From the NCBI GenBank assembly GCA_015069045.1, contig SVJJ01000005.1, positions 1-64,000 of the forward strand: a DNA stretch of 64,000 bases, read 5' to 3'. A program made the translations under genes and the position numbers. This stretch comes from Oscillospiraceae bacterium. GTDB lineage: Bacteria; Bacillota; Clostridia; UBA1381; UBA9506. Shown here one piece after another: positions 6,819 through 16,769 of this stretch. Position 1 is the first letter of the stretch. Each line of letters starts with the position of its first letter. The notes under the pieces are model-generated. The model saw only the letters and a program-made list of their open reading frames with translations, searched no databases and was not told where the DNA came from.

Positions 6819-8588
6819 ATGAAAAAAAGAAAAAAAGGTTTGTTGCTTCGGTTTATTCCCTATTTTAAAAAATATAAATGGATTTTGTTTCTTGATTTAT
6901 TTTTCGCATCCTTAACCACGGTATGTGAATTGGTTTTGCCGTTGCTGGTGCGACTTATTACAGATTGTGCATCGAATTCGCTGGAAAGTTTGACAGTTCA
7001 GTTAATTCTATCTGTTGGTTTGTTCTATTTGGTATTACGCGTGATTGATGCATTAGGTAGTTACTATATGGCCGACGTAGGTCATGTTATGGGGGCGCGG
7101 ATCGAAACCGACATGCGACGGGACCTATTTACACACCTATCCAATTTATCCTTTTCGTATTATGATAATGCCAAAATTGGTTCCCTTATGTCCCGCTTAA
7201 CCGGCGATTTGTTTGATATTACTGAGTTTGCTCACCATTGTCCGGAAGAATTTTTTATTTCCTTTTTGAAAATTACAGCGGCTTTTTGCATTTTGTGCTC
7301 GGTTAACGTGTGGTTAACATTCATTATTTTTTCCTTTTTACCTTTTTTGTTTTTGGTATCGTTACTTCTCAATCGTAAAATGCGAAAGACATTTAAAGAA
7401 TCTCGTGTGCAGGTTGGGGAATTAAATGCACAGATTGAAGATAGCTTATTGGGGATTCGTGTTGTTAAATCCTTTGCCAATGAGTCGGTGGAAATTGAAA
7501 AATTTAAGAAGGGAAATGAAAAATTTCTTAAAATAAAAAGACTTTCTTATCGATACATGGCGCTCTTTCAAAGCAGTACTCGTTCTTTCGATGGTGTCAT
7601 GTATGTGGCGGTTTTAGTTTCCGGTTCATTATTTATGATGAATGGGCATATAACATCAGCAGATTTAATCGCTTATCTGCTATATGTTAACACTCTGCTG
7701 ACATCAATTCGACGTATTGTTGAGTTCACAGAACAATTTCAACGGGGTATGACAGGGATAGAACGATTTTGCGAAGTGCTGGATGAACCCATACAGATCC
7801 GGGACAAGCAAGGTGCTATACCCCTGCCAAAGGTTCAAGGGTATATAACATTTGACCATGTTTCATTTCGTTATGCCGAAGGGTTGACAAATGTTTTGAC
7901 GGATATCAATTTATCTATCTTGCCCGGAGAAAGTGTAGCTCTTGTTGGTCCTTCCGGTGGCGGAAAAACAACTTTATGCAGTTTGCTTCCGCGTTTTTAT
8001 GATGTAACAGAAGGGAAGATAACAATTGATGGTCATAATGTTCAAGATGTTACACTAAAATCTCTTCGCACTCAAATTGGCGTGGTACAGCAGGATATTT
8101 ATATGTTTTCAGGAACAGTATTTGATAATATTGAATATGGTATGCCCGGGGCAGATATGAATGCTGTTGTTGAGGCAGCAAAATTGGCCGGTGCTCATGA
8201 GTTTATTACACAACTACCGGAGGGATACCATACTTACGTTGGTGAACGAGGTGTTAAGCTTTCCGGCGGTCAAAAACAACGCATCGGCATTGCTCGTGTT
8301 TTTTTGAAAAATCCACCAATTTTAATTTTAGATGAAGCTACATCTGCTCTGGATAACGAAAGTGAACGACTTGTACAAAAATCATTAGAGAGTTTAGCAA
8401 AGGGTCGTACAACGTTTACTATTGCTCACAGATTATCTACCATTCGAAATGCCCGCATCATTTTAGTGTTGACGGAAAAAGGCATTGAAGAGCAGGGAAG
8501 TCATGAAGAATTAATGGCTGCCGGTGGGCTATATTATCATTTATATCAAGCAGCAACGGAGCAGGAAGATGCAACCGAACTATCTTGA
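6819..8588 (+). CDS. ABC exporter, fused permease and ATPase
   Basis: A 589-residue half-transporter of the MsbA/BmrA/LmrA type. A six-helix exporter domain occupies about residues 1-320, then the nucleotide-binding domain with Walker A GPSGGGKTT, Q-loop VVQQDIYMF, signature LSGGQKQR, Walker B ILILDEATSALD and the H-loop TIAHRL. It likely works as a homodimer since no partner half is adjacent. Substrates of such exporters range from lipids to drugs to peptides. It starts 21 bp after the amidohydrolase with AAAGGAG as the ribosome binding site. Confidence 0.9.
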   Translation: MKKRKKGLLLRFIPYFKKYKWILFLDLFFASLTTVCELVLPLLVRLITDCASNSLESLTVQLILSVGLFYLVLRVIDALGSYYMADVGHVMGARIETDMRRDLFTHLSNLSFSYYDNAKIGSLMSRLTGDLFDITEFAHHCPEEFFISFLKITAAFCILCSVNVWLTFIIFSFLPFLFLVSLLLNRKMRKTFKESRVQVGELNAQIEDSLLGIRVVKSFANESVEIEKFKKGNEKFLKIKRLSYRYMALFQSSTRSFDGVMYVAVLVSGSLFMMNGHITSADLIAYLLYVNTLLTSIRRIVEFTEQFQRGMTGIERFCEVLDEPIQIRDKQGAIPLPKVQGYITFDHVSFRYAEGLTNVLTDINLSILPGESVALVGPSGGGKTTLCSLLPRFYDVTEGKITIDGHNVQDVTLKSLRTQIGVVQQDIYMFSGTVFDNIEYGMPGADMNAVVEAAKLAGAHEFITQLPEGYHTYVGERGVKLSGGQKQRIGIARVFLKNPPILILDEATSALDNESERLVQKSLESLAKGRTTFTIAHRLSTIRNARIILVLTEKGIEEQGSHEELMAAGGLYYHLYQAATEQEDATELS

Positions 8589-8593
8589 TAATC

Positions 8594-9055
8594 TCACTCT
8601 GCAACGTCATCCTTAGTTTGTGTTACATTTTTTAATAAATCGCGAATTTCTGTCAAAAGCTCTTCTTGCGTGGGTGGTGCGGGTTCTTCTGCTTTTTCCT
8701 CTGCTTCTTCAACTGCTTTGGCGGCACTAACGGCCTTTCTGGCTTTTGTAAGCATGCGAATGATGAAGAAAATAGAAAAGGATATAATTAAAAAATCCAA
8801 GACATTTTGCAAGAAATTACCGTACATAATTGCCGCCTCAGCTTTTACAATGGTATCGTTTTCTATTACAGCAGGGCTTAGAACAAATTTTAATGCTTTA
8901 AAATCCATTCCCGCTGTTAAAAACCCAAAACATGGCATAATTAAATCGTTTACAATAGATGTAACAATTTTTCCAAAAGCACCGCCAACAATGACACCAA
9001 TTGCCATGTCCATAACGTTACCTTTCATTGCAAAAGCTTTAAAATCTTTTAACAT
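8594..9055 (-). CDS. mscL: Large-conductance mechanosensitive channel MscL
   Basis: A 153-residue channel subunit that opens under membrane tension to protect against osmotic downshock. The first transmembrane pore helix (MAIGVIVGGAFGKIVTSIVNDL) and second helix (LDFLIISFSIFFIIRML) are clear, and the cytoplasmic end is acidic and proline-containing. The ATG at 9055 (MLKDFKAFAMKG) follows AAAGGAGAG; the track start at 9103 adds sixteen residues not seen in the family. It lies 25 bp downstream of dusB in the same direction and converges on the ABC exporter. Confidence 0.95.
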   Translation of the reverse strand: MLKDFKAFAMKGNVMDMAIGVIVGGAFGKIVTSIVNDLIMPCFGFLTAGMDFKALKFVLSPAVIENDTIVKAEAAIMYGNFLQNVLDFLIISFSIFFIIRMLTKARKAVSAAKAVEEAEEKAEEPAPPTQEELLTEIRDLLKNVTQTKDDVAE

Positions 9056-9080
9056 AGTTCTCTCTCCTTTAATCATTTGT

Positions 9081-10028
9081 TTATGTTTGTGGCCATACGT
9101 CACATATAATGGCTTTCATGTCCTCCAAGGTGGTGGCAGTGAAGGCCTTATTTTTATATATAGCAGAATGGGGAATGCCTTTTAAATACCAGGCTATGTG
9201 CTTGCGTGCTTCTAAAATACCTAACTTTTCGCCTTTGTGTTTCACTAATAACTCCAAATGGTGCAGAATGGTTTCTTTCTTTTCAATTTCAGTTATAGCA
9301 CGATATGTACCACTTTTTAAATATTCCTTGCAGCTTCGAAAAATAAATGGATTTCCTAAGGCGCCTCGACCAATCATAATGCTATCGCAGCTTGTTTCTT
9401 TTAACATGGCCATTGCTGTTTCGGGGGAAGTAATGTCACCATTACCAATCACCGGAATAGTTACAGCCTTTTTGACCAAACGAATATCTTCCCAGCATGC
9501 GGAGCCCGCATAAAACTGTTCTCGTGTCCGTCCATGGAGCGTAACGGCTGATGCCCCTTCTGTTTCTGCAAGCTGTGCCAATTGAACACAGTTTTTAGAT
9601 TTATCATCCCATCCAGAGCGAAATTTCACACTAAAGGGAACAGAAAGCTCACGATGCATAGCCCTTATAACAAGTTGTGCTTTTTCTAAATTGCGTCCTA
9701 ATGCAGCGCCATCGCCGTTAGTGACAATTTTAGGTGTAGGACAACCCATATTCAAATCAATGGCCTGCGCTCCTTGCTTTTGCACATAAACTGCGGCACG
9801 GGCCACAATGTCCGGTTCGCTACCAAAAATTTGAACGATTAGTGGCGCTTCTTCGGGACACGTCTTTAGCAAACGATTCGTTTTTTTATCTTGGTATTCA
9901 ATTCCCTTGGCGCTTATCATTTCAGAAACGACCAAGTCGGCATCAAAGCTTTTGCAAATGAGACGAAAGGGTAAATCTGTTACCCCTGCCATAGGAGCTA
10001 AAAAAATTTGATTGCAATAGTTTATCAT
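9081..10028 (-). CDS. dusB: tRNA-dihydrouridine synthase (DusB type)
   Basis: A 315-residue FMN and NADPH enzyme that reduces uridines in the tRNA D-loop. The TIM-barrel motifs are intact: FLAPMAGVTDLPFR, DLNMGCPTPKI with the catalytic Cys, VKFRSGWD, TLHGRTREQFY, GNGDI and IMIGRGALGNP. GAGGT stands nine bases ahead of ATG 10028. It is immediately downstream of, and in the same orientation as, tRNA-Thr(CGT), though separated from it by a terminator. Confidence 0.93.
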   Translation of the reverse strand: MINYCNQIFLAPMAGVTDLPFRLICKSFDADLVVSEMISAKGIEYQDKKTNRLLKTCPEEAPLIVQIFGSEPDIVARAAVYVQKQGAQAIDLNMGCPTPKIVTNGDGAALGRNLEKAQLVIRAMHRELSVPFSVKFRSGWDDKSKNCVQLAQLAETEGASAVTLHGRTREQFYAGSACWEDIRLVKKAVTIPVIGNGDITSPETAMAMLKETSCDSIMIGRGALGNPFIFRSCKEYLKSGTYRAITEIEKKETILHHLELLVKHKGEKLGILEARKHIAWYLKGIPHSAIYKNKAFTATTLEDMKAIICDVWPQT

Positions 10029-10090
10029 AGTTGTTATACCTCAATATATTTTGAGATGATATACATACTCTTTGTTTTATTACAAAAAAT

Positions 10091-10123
10091 AAAAGTCGAA
10101 GTCATATGATATGACTCCGACTT
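10091..10123 (-). terminator. Terminator of the tRNA-Thr gene
   Basis: On the minus strand AGTCGGAGTCAT pairs with ATGACTTCGACT and is followed by TTTT. It starts right at the encoded CCA, as is common for single tRNA units. Confidence 0.8.
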
Positions 10124-10197
10124 GGAGCTGGTGGTCAGAATCGAACTGACAACCTGCTCATTACGAATGAGCTGCTCTGCCATTGAGCCACACCAGC
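10123..10197 (-). tRNA. tRNA-Thr (anticodon CGT)
   Basis: Minus-strand cloverleaf: acceptor GCTGGTG pairs with CACCAGC, D-stem GCTC/GAGC, anticodon stem GCTCA/TGAGC with loop TTCGTAA, T-stem GTCAG/CTGAC with loop TTCGATT. The anticodon CGT reads ACG (Thr). The discriminator is T and CCA is encoded (10123-10125). Confidence 0.95.
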
Positions 10198-10221
10198 ATA
10201 TTTCGCTTATCAATCCTATTT

Positions 10222-10250
10222 ATTATACTATGAATCACTTTTTTTGTCAA
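10222..10250 (-). promoter_or_regulatory. Consensus promoter of tRNA-Thr
   Basis: Minus strand TTGACA (10245-10250), 17-bp spacer, TATAAT (10222-10227), a full consensus sigma-A promoter about 18 bp upstream of the expected start of the precursor. Confidence 0.88.
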
Positions 10251-10333
10251 TACTTTAATCGTTATTTTATTCATCCGTATCATGAAAAGAGAGCGAATGT
10301 ATACCTATTCACCCTCTATATCATATATTTACT

Positions 10334-11077
10334 TTACAACACTTTACTTAAGAAGGATTTTGTCCGAGAATTTTTTGGATTTTCAAAAATGTCTTGGGGT
10401 GTTCCTTCTTCAACAATTTGTCCCGCATCCATAAATAGCACACGGCTGGCAACTTCTCGTGCAAAACCCATTTCGTGGGTTACCACAGCCATAGTCATGC
10501 CACTTTCGGCCAAATTTTTCATAACATCTAAAACTTCGCCAACCATTTCTGGATCCAGGGCAGAGGTTGGCTCATCAAAAAGCATTACATCTGGTTCCAT
10601 ACATAAGGAACGGACAATAGCCACACGTTGTTTTTGACCGCCGGAAAGCTGGCTGGGATAAGCATCAGCTCTATCTTCCAGGCCAACTAATTTTAACAGT
10701 TCATGAGCTTTTGCTTCGGCTTCAGCCTGGGTTTTCTTTAAGAGCTTTATAGGTGCAATAGTTAAATTGCGCAAAATCGTCATGTGGGGAAAAAGATTAA
10801 AATGTTGAAATACCATACCCATTTTTCGACGATAAACATTAACGTCCAGCTTGGGGTTTGTAATATCCACACCTTCAAAGAAAATGGAGCCTTTTGTAGG
10901 CGTTTCTAAAAGGTTTAAGGAGCGTAAAAAAGTAGATTTTCCGGAGCCGGAGGGACCAATAACAACAACAACCTCACCTTTTTTAATATCAACCGTAACT
11001 CCGTTTAAGGCGCGGATAGTTCCATCCTTGTAATGCTTGCATAGTCCTTCAGTTCTTATAATAACATTATCGTTCAC
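10334..11077 (-). CDS. Polar amino-acid ABC transporter, ATP-binding protein
   Basis: A 247-residue GlnQ/HisP-type ATPase that powers import through the adjacent permease. Walker [11 protein letters not shown]-loop [12 protein letters not shown], signature LSGGQKQR, Walker [16 protein letters not shown] and H-switch VVTHEM are complete. The track ATG at 11098 is part of the ribosome binding site AAAGGAGG; GTG 11077 is the likelier start, giving an 11-bp overlap with the permease gene that suggests translational coupling. The substrate is probably a polar amino acid. Confidence 0.93.
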   Translation of the reverse strand: MNDNVIIRTEGLCKHYKDGTIRALNGVTVDIKKGEVVVVIGPSGSGKSTFLRSLNLLETPTKGSIFFEGVDITNPKLDVNVYRRKMGMVFQHFNLFPHMTILRNLTIAPIKLLKKTQAEAEAKAHELLKLVGLEDRADAYPSQLSGGQKQRVAIVRSLCMEPDVMLFDEPTSALDPEMVGEVLDVMKNLAESGMTMAVVTHEMGFAREVASRVLFMDAGQIVEEGTPQDIFENPKNSRTKSFLSKVL

Positions 11078-11843
11078 TTTTCCGCAGCCTCCTTTCAAAA
11101 ATGCTAAGCAGCTTGGTCAGTATCATAACAATAATTAAATAAATAGCGGCTAAACTAATATAAGGTATAATAGCTGTATATGTTTTGCTAACAACAATCT
11201 GTGCCGCCTTTGTTACATCGGTTAAAGCAATAACAGTTACCAAAGAAGTATCCTTTAGTAAAGTAATCATCTCATTACCAAGGGCGGGCAAAACATTTTT
11301 AAAAGCCTGGGGTATAATAATATAACGCATTGTCTGAACATAGTTAAAGCCAAGGGAACGGCCGGCTTCTGTTTGGCCAATATTAATTGACATAATGCCT
11401 GAACGGGCGATTTCGGCTACATAAGCACCGGAATTAATACCTAAGGTGACAATAGCACACAGTACAGTTTCAAATTCACTCTTTGGTATCATCACAACAA
11501 ACCCCATAATTAAAAGCTGAACCATCATAGGGGTACCGCGAATAACAGTTAGATATATTTTGCAAATGGAGTTTAAAATTCGTAAAAACACAGGAGGTTT
11601 TCGCTGAATGCTATCGTGTGATGAGCGGATGATAGCGATTATCATACCAATAATGACGCCTAATAAAAGAGCGCCTAATGTTACAATAAAAGTAATAACA
11701 AGGCCATTAGCAAAAAACTTCCAACGATTTTCAAATATAAAAGTTTGATTAAACTGAAAAATTAATCGTTGCAGCCACTCCGGCAACGAAAGAATGAAAG
11801 TTGAGGCTGTTCCCAGCCAACTGGAAAAGGTAATTACCTGCAT
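11067..11843 (-). CDS. Polar amino-acid ABC transporter, permease
   Basis: A 258-residue HisM/GlnP-type permease. It has about five transmembrane helices and the characteristic motif region [11 protein letters not shown] near the start with the EAA loop ([23 protein letters not shown]) that docks on the ATPase. AAGGAG stands seven bases ahead of ATG 11843. A long N-terminal stretch before the first helix ([19 protein letters not shown]) is typical of such permeases in Firmicutes. It is encoded between the binding protein and the ATPase, separated from the former by a hairpin. Confidence 0.92.
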   Translation of the reverse strand: MQVITFSSWLGTASTFILSLPEWLQRLIFQFNQTFIFENRWKFFANGLVITFIVTLGALLLGVIIGMIIAIIRSSHDSIQRKPPVFLRILNSICKIYLTVIRGTPMMVQLLIMGFVVMIPKSEFETVLCAIVTLGINSGAYVAEIARSGIMSINIGQTEAGRSLGFNYVQTMRYIIIPQAFKNVLPALGNEMITLLKDTSLVTVIALTDVTKAAQIVVSKTYTAIIPYISLAAIYLIIVMILTKLLSIFERRLRKSER

Positions 11844-11863
11844 GTAGGCGCTCCTTCCTGTAA

Positions 11864-11893
11864 GAAAGGAGCGGCTTTAAAGCCGCTCCTTTT
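11864..11893 (-). terminator. Hairpin between the binding-protein and permease genes
   Basis: AAAGGAGCGGCTTTAAAGCCGCTCCTTT is a near-perfect GC-rich stem. On the minus strand it sits after the binding-protein stop and before the permease start. It is probably an attenuating or 3'-protecting hairpin that lets the binding protein be made in excess over the membrane parts. Confidence 0.7.
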
Positions 11894-11914
11894 TGCATTT
11901 AAGTACCATTTAAC

Positions 11915-12679
11915 TTATTCGGCTTTGATGTATTTGCTGATGATTTCATCAATTTTGCCTTCAGCTTTCAGTTCAGCAATAGCGCCGTTTACTTTTTCTA
12001 ACAACTCGGTATTGCTCTTTGCAATTGCAGCTGCATAATCTTCAACAGCAAATTCTGTTTCTAAAATCTTTAAGCCTTCGTTAGCTTTAACAAATTCTTT
12101 AGCAGGCTCATTATCAATAACAACACAGTCAATCTGTTTATTAGAAAGAGCTGTTACAGCTAAAGCACCATTATCATAGCGAGAAACAGCTTCTTCACCG
12201 TAACCTCCATCTTCCGGAGCAGAGGAGCAATAAATGTCACCTGTGGTTCCAGATTGAACACCAATTTTTTTGCCGGTTAAATCGTCAATGGTTGCAATGT
12301 CGGAATCTACAGGGACAATAACAACCTGAACACCGGTTGCATAGGACTCGGTAAAGTTAACAGATTCTTTTCTTTCTTCTGTAACGGTCATGCCTGCCAA
12401 AACAATGTCAACAGCACCTTGGTCAACAGCTGTAATTAAAGAATCGAAAGCCATGTCTTTGATTTCCAAGGTCATGCCCAACTTCTCAGCAACTGCTGCA
12501 GCAATTTCAGCATCAATACCAACGATTTCGTTGTTTTCATCAACAAATTCATAAGGCGGGAATGCTGCGTTAGTACCCATTGTTAAGGTTTCACCAGATT
12601 TTGTTCCGCCGCAAGCGGTGCAAAGCATAGCACACATTACAACGGCCAAAACAAGAGCTAAAACTTTTGAAACTTTCAT
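11915..12679 (-). CDS. Polar amino-acid-binding lipoprotein of the ABC transporter
   Basis: A 254-residue solute-binding protein. The signal peptide ends in a lipobox (MLCTAC), so the mature protein is lipid-anchored outside the membrane. The periplasmic-binding fold type II motifs GTNAAFPPYEFVDENNEIVGID, DIVLAGMTVTEERKESVNFTE and the hinge IGVQSGTTGD match the PBPb amino-acid family. It is first in a three-gene operon with the permease and ATPase. The ligand cannot be determined; glutamine, cystine and basic amino acids are all possible. Confidence 0.93.
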   Translation of the reverse strand: MKVSKVLALVLAVVMCAMLCTACGGTKSGETLTMGTNAAFPPYEFVDENNEIVGIDAEIAAAVAEKLGMTLEIKDMAFDSLITAVDQGAVDIVLAGMTVTEERKESVNFTESYATGVQVVIVPVDSDIATIDDLTGKKIGVQSGTTGDIYCSSAPEDGGYGEEAVSRYDNGALAVTALSNKQIDCVVIDNEPAKEFVKANEGLKILETEFAVEDYAAAIAKSNTELLEKVNGAIAELKAEGKIDEIISKYIKAE

Positions 12680-12736
12680 TAGAAAATCCTCCCATAAATG
12701 TTGTTAAATTATCGTCATATCACGATGATTGTTATT

Positions 12737-12765
12737 ATTATATCGTATAATTATACAATTTTCAA
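12737..12765 (-). promoter_or_regulatory. Promoter of the amino-acid transporter operon
   Basis: Minus strand TTGAAA (12760-12765), 17-bp spacer, TATAAT (12737-12742), leaving a leader of about 50 nt. Confidence 0.8.
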
Positions 12766-12856
12766 GTATGAATTTTAAAAAAATACATAATTTATACTGA
12801 AATTATTTCTGTATTGTTAATTTTTTATTGAAAGTCTTTCTATTTACAAAGGAATA

Positions 12857-12865
12857 TGATATAAT
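12857..12865 (+). promoter_or_regulatory. Extended -10 promoter of the clpE-like gene
   Basis: TGATATAAT (TG at 12857-12858, TATAAT at 12860-12865) is a consensus extended -10; the -35 region is weak. No direct repeats of the CtsR type (GGTCAAA) or CIRCE element were noticed nearby. Between the two divergent promoters nothing else is visible. Confidence 0.6.
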
Positions 12866-12937
12866 ATATTCAATCTTTTATAGGAAGAAATAAAATTTTT
12901 TTACACCGAAATATTATAATAAAGTGAGATGATGAAA

Positions 12938-15217
12938 ATGCTGTGTGTGAACTGCAAGGAACGAGCAGCGGTTGTTTTTATAAAGAAATTTGACCCGGTT
13001 AATAAAACTGAGAGTACAGATGGGTATTGCCTTCAATGTGTTCGTCAATTAGGCTTAGGACCCGTGGATGATGTGCTCAAGGAAATGGGTATAACACCCG
13101 AACAGGCTGATGCTTTATCTGAAGGCGTAGAAGAACTTATGAACCAATTGGGTGGGGATGAGTCTATGGAAGGTATGGATGGCGATTCTCCTCTTATGAT
13201 GATGGGAATGAGTGGCATGTCAGACTTTTTTCAGGCCGGCGGTGAGATGCCGGAGGGAAAGGGCGGTACGCAAACGGCTACCAAACAACGCAAAAAAGAG
13301 AAGAAAAGGATTTTAGATACCTATGGTACTAATTTAACAACGAAGGCTAAAAATAATTTAATTGACCGTATTATCGGTCGTGATGGAGAAATTAGTCGCG
13401 TTATTCAAATTTTAAATCGTCGTTCAAAAAATAATCCTGTTCTTTTAGGCGAACCCGGTGTAGGTAAAACAGCTATTGCAGAAGGTTTAGCTGTCCGTAT
13501 TGCAGAAAAACGCGTGCCGGCAAAACTTTTAAATAAAGAAATTTATTTATTAGATTTCACTGCTATTGTTGCCGGTACTCAATTTCGTGGTCAATTTGAA
13601 GCTCGTCTGAAAAAGATAATTGAGGAAGCTAAGGAAATGGGCAATGTAGTGTTGGTTATTGACGAGCTTCATAATATTGTGGGCGCCGGAGATGCGGAAG
13701 GTGCCATGAGTGCTGCCAATATTTTAAAACCGGCTTTAGCACGTGGTGATGTGCAGGTGTTGGGTGCTACAACTTTGAGTGAATATAGAAAGCATATTGA
13801 GAAGGATACAGCTTTGGAGCGTCGTTTTCAGCCGGTGATTGTGGAAGAACCATCCATTGAAGATTCCATTAACATTTTGAAAGGTATTCGTGATTACTAT
13901 GAACAATTTCATCGCGTCATAATATCTGATGAGGTTATTAAACAAGCCGTGCTCATGTCTGAACGATATATTACAGACAGGTTTTTGCCCGATAAAGCCA
14001 TTGATGTTATTGATGAGGCTGGTTCTAAGGTCAACTTAGAGAATAAGGCATTGTTAAAATTAACACAACTAAAAGAACAATTACGTCTGATTCAAATGGA
14101 AAAGGATTCTGCCATCTCCAGCGATTCCACAGAAAATTACCAAAGAGCTGCTGAGTTAAAAGCCCGGGAGTGTGTACTTGTTGAGCAAATCAATCAAATG
14201 GATGCAGCTGGCATTGACAAGGAATTAACAACTCAGGATGTGGCAGCCGTTATTGAGGATTGGACCAAAATTCCGGTAAAGAGCATTACAGAGGCTGAAA
14301 GTGCAAAGCTTTTAGACTTAGAAAATCGGCTTCATGAACATGTGGTTGGTCAAAATGAAGCAGTTTCTTTAATTTCTCAGGCAATTCGTCGTAATAGGGC
14401 AAGACTTTCCGGAAAACGCCGTCCTGTTTCCTTTATTTTTGTTGGCCCTACCGGTGTTGGAAAAACAGAGCTTGCTAAAACCCTGGCTCGTGTTATGTTT
14501 GATAACGAAGAGGCAATGATTCGGGTTGATATGTCAGAATATATGGAAAAGCACACTGTTTCGAAACTCATTGGTGCACCACCGGGATATGTAGGTTATG
14601 ATGAGGCGGGTCAATTAACAGAAAAAGTTAGACGCAAACCTTATTCCATCATATTGCTGGACGAAATAGAAAAGGCTCATCAAGATGTGTTTAATATTTT
14701 ACTTCAAATATTAGATGATGGTCGTGTGGCCGACAGTCATGGTCGCATTGTTAATTTTGAAAACACCATTATCATTATGACGTCCAATGCCGGTTCTGAT
14801 TTTAAAAATGCCAGTTATGGCTTTAATAAAACGGAACATGATTCAATTCAAAATAAAGTACAGTCGGCTTTAAAGGATATTTTCCGTCCAGAGTTTTTAA
14901 ACAGAGTTGATGAAACAGTTATCTTTAATCAATTAACCGAGGAAGAGCTTTCTGCCATAATTGATATTATGATTCTTGATTTGTCCCAAGAACTGATGAA
15001 TCGTGAGATTGTGTTTACCATTACACCTGAGGCAAAAGCACTTGTGATGCAACAGGGATATAACCCAAAATTTGGGGCAAGACCCTTGCGTCGGGCAATT
15101 GAAAAGCTGATTCAAAATCCTATTGCTGATTTTATGTTAAAAGGAGATGTTTCGCGTCACGCTCAATTACAAGCAAGTGTTTTAGACGGGAAAATCCGCA
15201 TTGAAATCATTAAATAA
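12938..15217 (+). CDS. ClpE-like Clp ATPase with N-terminal zinc finger
   Basis: A 759-residue two-ring AAA+ unfoldase that likely feeds ClpP. It starts with a four-cysteine zinc motif (CVNC ... CLQC), a Met/Gly-rich linker, then ATPase 1 ([17 protein letters not shown]), a short coiled middle domain with UVR-like character, ATPase 2 ([19 protein letters not shown]) and the D2-small domain. There is no Clp_N double repeat as in ClpC, so ClpE is the closest named type. ATGs occur at 12929, 12932 and 12938; 12938 fits the GTGAG site best. ClpP is encoded 27 kb away in this window. Confidence 0.88.
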   Translation: MLCVNCKERAAVVFIKKFDPVNKTESTDGYCLQCVRQLGLGPVDDVLKEMGITPEQADALSEGVEELMNQLGGDESMEGMDGDSPLMMMGMSGMSDFFQAGGEMPEGKGGTQTATKQRKKEKKRILDTYGTNLTTKAKNNLIDRIIGRDGEISRVIQILNRRSKNNPVLLGEPGVGKTAIAEGLAVRIAEKRVPAKLLNKEIYLLDFTAIVAGTQFRGQFEARLKKIIEEAKEMGNVVLVIDELHNIVGAGDAEGAMSAANILKPALARGDVQVLGATTLSEYRKHIEKDTALERRFQPVIVEEPSIEDSINILKGIRDYYEQFHRVIISDEVIKQAVLMSERYITDRFLPDKAIDVIDEAGSKVNLENKALLKLTQLKEQLRLIQMEKDSAISSDSTENYQRAAELKARECVLVEQINQMDAAGIDKELTTQDVAAVIEDWTKIPVKSITEAESAKLLDLENRLHEHVVGQNEAVSLISQAIRRNRARLSGKRRPVSFIFVGPTGVGKTELAKTLARVMFDNEEAMIRVDMSEYMEKHTVSKLIGAPPGYVGYDEAGQLTEKVRRKPYSIILLDEIEKAHQDVFNILLQILDDGRVADSHGRIVNFENTIIIMTSNAGSDFKNASYGFNKTEHDSIQNKVQSALKDIFRPEFLNRVDETVIFNQLTEEELSAIIDIMILDLSQELMNREIVFTITPEAKALVMQQGYNPKFGARPLRRAIEKLIQNPIADFMLKGDVSRHAQLQASVLDGKIRIEIIK

Positions 15218-15227
15218 ACTGATATTC

Positions 15228-15256
15228 GAAAGCTTTCCGCTATGCGGAAGGCTTTC
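15228..15256 (+). terminator. Hairpin after the clpE-like gene
   Basis: GAAAGCTTTCCGC and GCGGAAGGCTTTC pair around TAT, but the following tract (CTCTATATC) is poor in T, so termination efficiency is uncertain. Confidence 0.55.
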
Positions 15257-15278
15257 CTCTATATCATAGGGGGCAAAA

Positions 15279-16406
15279 ATGAATTTTCAATCTTTAACCG
15301 ATTTTTTGAATACTTTACCGTCACTTGGTGTACCGGGGACAGATTGTGTTATATATCACAAACGGAAAGAAGTATATAGACATCAATCAGGCTTTATGGA
15401 TATCGAACAGCAGATTCCTATGGCTTTAAACGCAATTTACAATATGTATTCAGCCACAAAGCCGGTTACCTGTACAGCGGCATTGCAACTTTATGAACGA
15501 GGGCTTTTTACATTATCTGATCCGCTTTATGCCTATATTCCTGCATATAAGACAATGTACATTAAGGAAAATGGCAGTATAAGAAAAGCGGAAAAACCAA
15601 TTTTAATTCGTGATTTATTTACAATGACAGCCGGATTTGATTATAACATACGTTCGGATGCCATTACTTCTGTTAAACGAAATACAAACGGTGCGGCGCC
15701 GACTCTTGCCGTTGTTAGAGCCTTGGCCACAGAACCCCTATCTTTTGAGCCGGGGACTCGTTTTCAATATAGCTTGTGTCACGATGTGTTAGGTGGTTTA
15801 GTTGAAGTACTCAGCGGGAAAACATTGGGGCAGTACTGCCGTGAACATATTTTTGAACCTCTTGGCATGCAGGATACCACCTTTTTACCTACAGAAGAAA
15901 CAGAGGAGAGATTAGCACCTTTATATATGCATTATCCTGACAAAAAACGGACTGTTAAAATTTCCTCTCAAAATGTTTTTAGGTTTGGAACGGCTTATGA
16001 AAGTGGTGGTGGCGGGCTGCTATCTACCACAGAGGATAGTATTCGCTTTGTTGATATGTTAGCATCCGGCGGGCGTACTCAGCAGGGTGAACTTGTTCTC
16101 AGTCGCGGAACAATATCACTCATGCGTACAAATCAAGTCAGTCCCACAGCACTATATGATTTTGGTTGGACTCATATGGCAGGTTACGGATATGGTTTAG
16201 GTGTACGTACCATGATTGATAAAGAAAAAAGCGGTTCTTTAGGTTCTCTTTACGAATTTGGTTGGGGAGGTGCAGCGGGTGCCTATATGTTAGCCGATAC
16301 GGAACGGGAGCTTGCTGTTTTTTATACCCAGCACATGTTAGAGAGCATGGAAGCCTATATTCACCCGCGATTGAGAAATTATGTTTATGAAGGTATTGAT
16401 GCATAA
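15279..16406 (+). CDS. Beta-lactamase-fold serine hydrolase (class C / esterase type)
   Basis: A 375-residue serine hydrolase. The SxxK motif is S58-A-T-K61 within NMYSATKPVTC, the second-motif Tyr lies in FQYSLCHDVLGG, and a glycine-rich stretch (ESGGGGLLSTTEDSIRF) is typical of the family. There is no signal peptide, so it is cytoplasmic and more likely an esterase or D-aminopeptidase-like enzyme than a resistance enzyme. A GGGGG site precedes ATG 15279. It lies alone between a hairpin and the promoter of the PqqD cassette. Confidence 0.82.
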   Translation: MNFQSLTDFLNTLPSLGVPGTDCVIYHKRKEVYRHQSGFMDIEQQIPMALNAIYNMYSATKPVTCTAALQLYERGLFTLSDPLYAYIPAYKTMYIKENGSIRKAEKPILIRDLFTMTAGFDYNIRSDAITSVKRNTNGAAPTLAVVRALATEPLSFEPGTRFQYSLCHDVLGGLVEVLSGKTLGQYCREHIFEPLGMQDTTFLPTEETEERLAPLYMHYPDKKRTVKISSQNVFRFGTAYESGGGGLLSTTEDSIRFVDMLASGGRTQQGELVLSRGTISLMRTNQVSPTALYDFGWTHMAGYGYGLGVRTMIDKEKSGSLGSLYEFGWGGAAGAYMLADTERELAVFYTQHMLESMEAYIHPRLRNYVYEGIDA

Positions 16407-16431
16407 AGCCTATTATTTTAAAATATTTTTC

Positions 16432-16460
16432 TTGTAATTTTAATTTTATTATTGTACAAT
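16432..16460 (+). promoter_or_regulatory. Promoter of the PqqD / S26-like / ABC cassette
   Basis: TTGTAA (16432-16437), 17-bp spacer, TACAAT (16455-16460), about 30 nt upstream of the GGAGG ribosome binding site. Confidence 0.7.
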
Positions 16461-16499
16461 GAAATATATAGATAACTTTTGTATGGAGGCTTGTAGTTT

Positions 16500-16769
16500 A
16501 TGAAAATAAAAGATGGTTTTGTTGTGAAGAAAATTGCAGATAGTACAGTGGTGGTTCCTGTTGGTGATAATTTGGTGAATCTACAATTGATGATAACATT
16601 AAATGAGAGTGGTGCATTTTTGTGGAATTGTCTCCAATCAGAAACAACAGAAGAAGAACTTGTTGCGGCTATGACTGCAGAGTATGCTGTGGATGCTGAA
16701 ACAGCTCGACAAGATGTTAATGCCTTTATTATGCAGTTAAAGGAGCACAAGATTTTACATGAAGCCTAG
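16500..16769 (+). CDS. PqqD-like (RRE-fold) protein
   Basis: An 89-residue protein of the PqqD family. PqqD-type domains form a winged-helix 'RiPP recognition element' that binds leader peptides and hands them to modifying enzymes. Features that fit: the start KDGFVVKKIADSTVVVPVGD, the helix with LNESGAFLWNCL, and the acidic second helix. It is free-standing, overlaps the next gene by 11 bp and shares a promoter with a signal-peptidase-like protease and an ABC exporter. No radical SAM enzyme or precursor peptide gene is visible nearby, so its client is unknown. Confidence 0.82.
   Translation: MKIKDGFVVKKIADSTVVVPVGDNLVNLQLMITLNESGAFLWNCLQSETTEEELVAAMTAEYAVDAETARQDVNAFIMQLKEHKILHEA

Noticed and set aside
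10122-10637. ORF 10122-10637 (+)
   Set aside because: It begins inside the tRNA gene and continues antisense through the ATPase gene.
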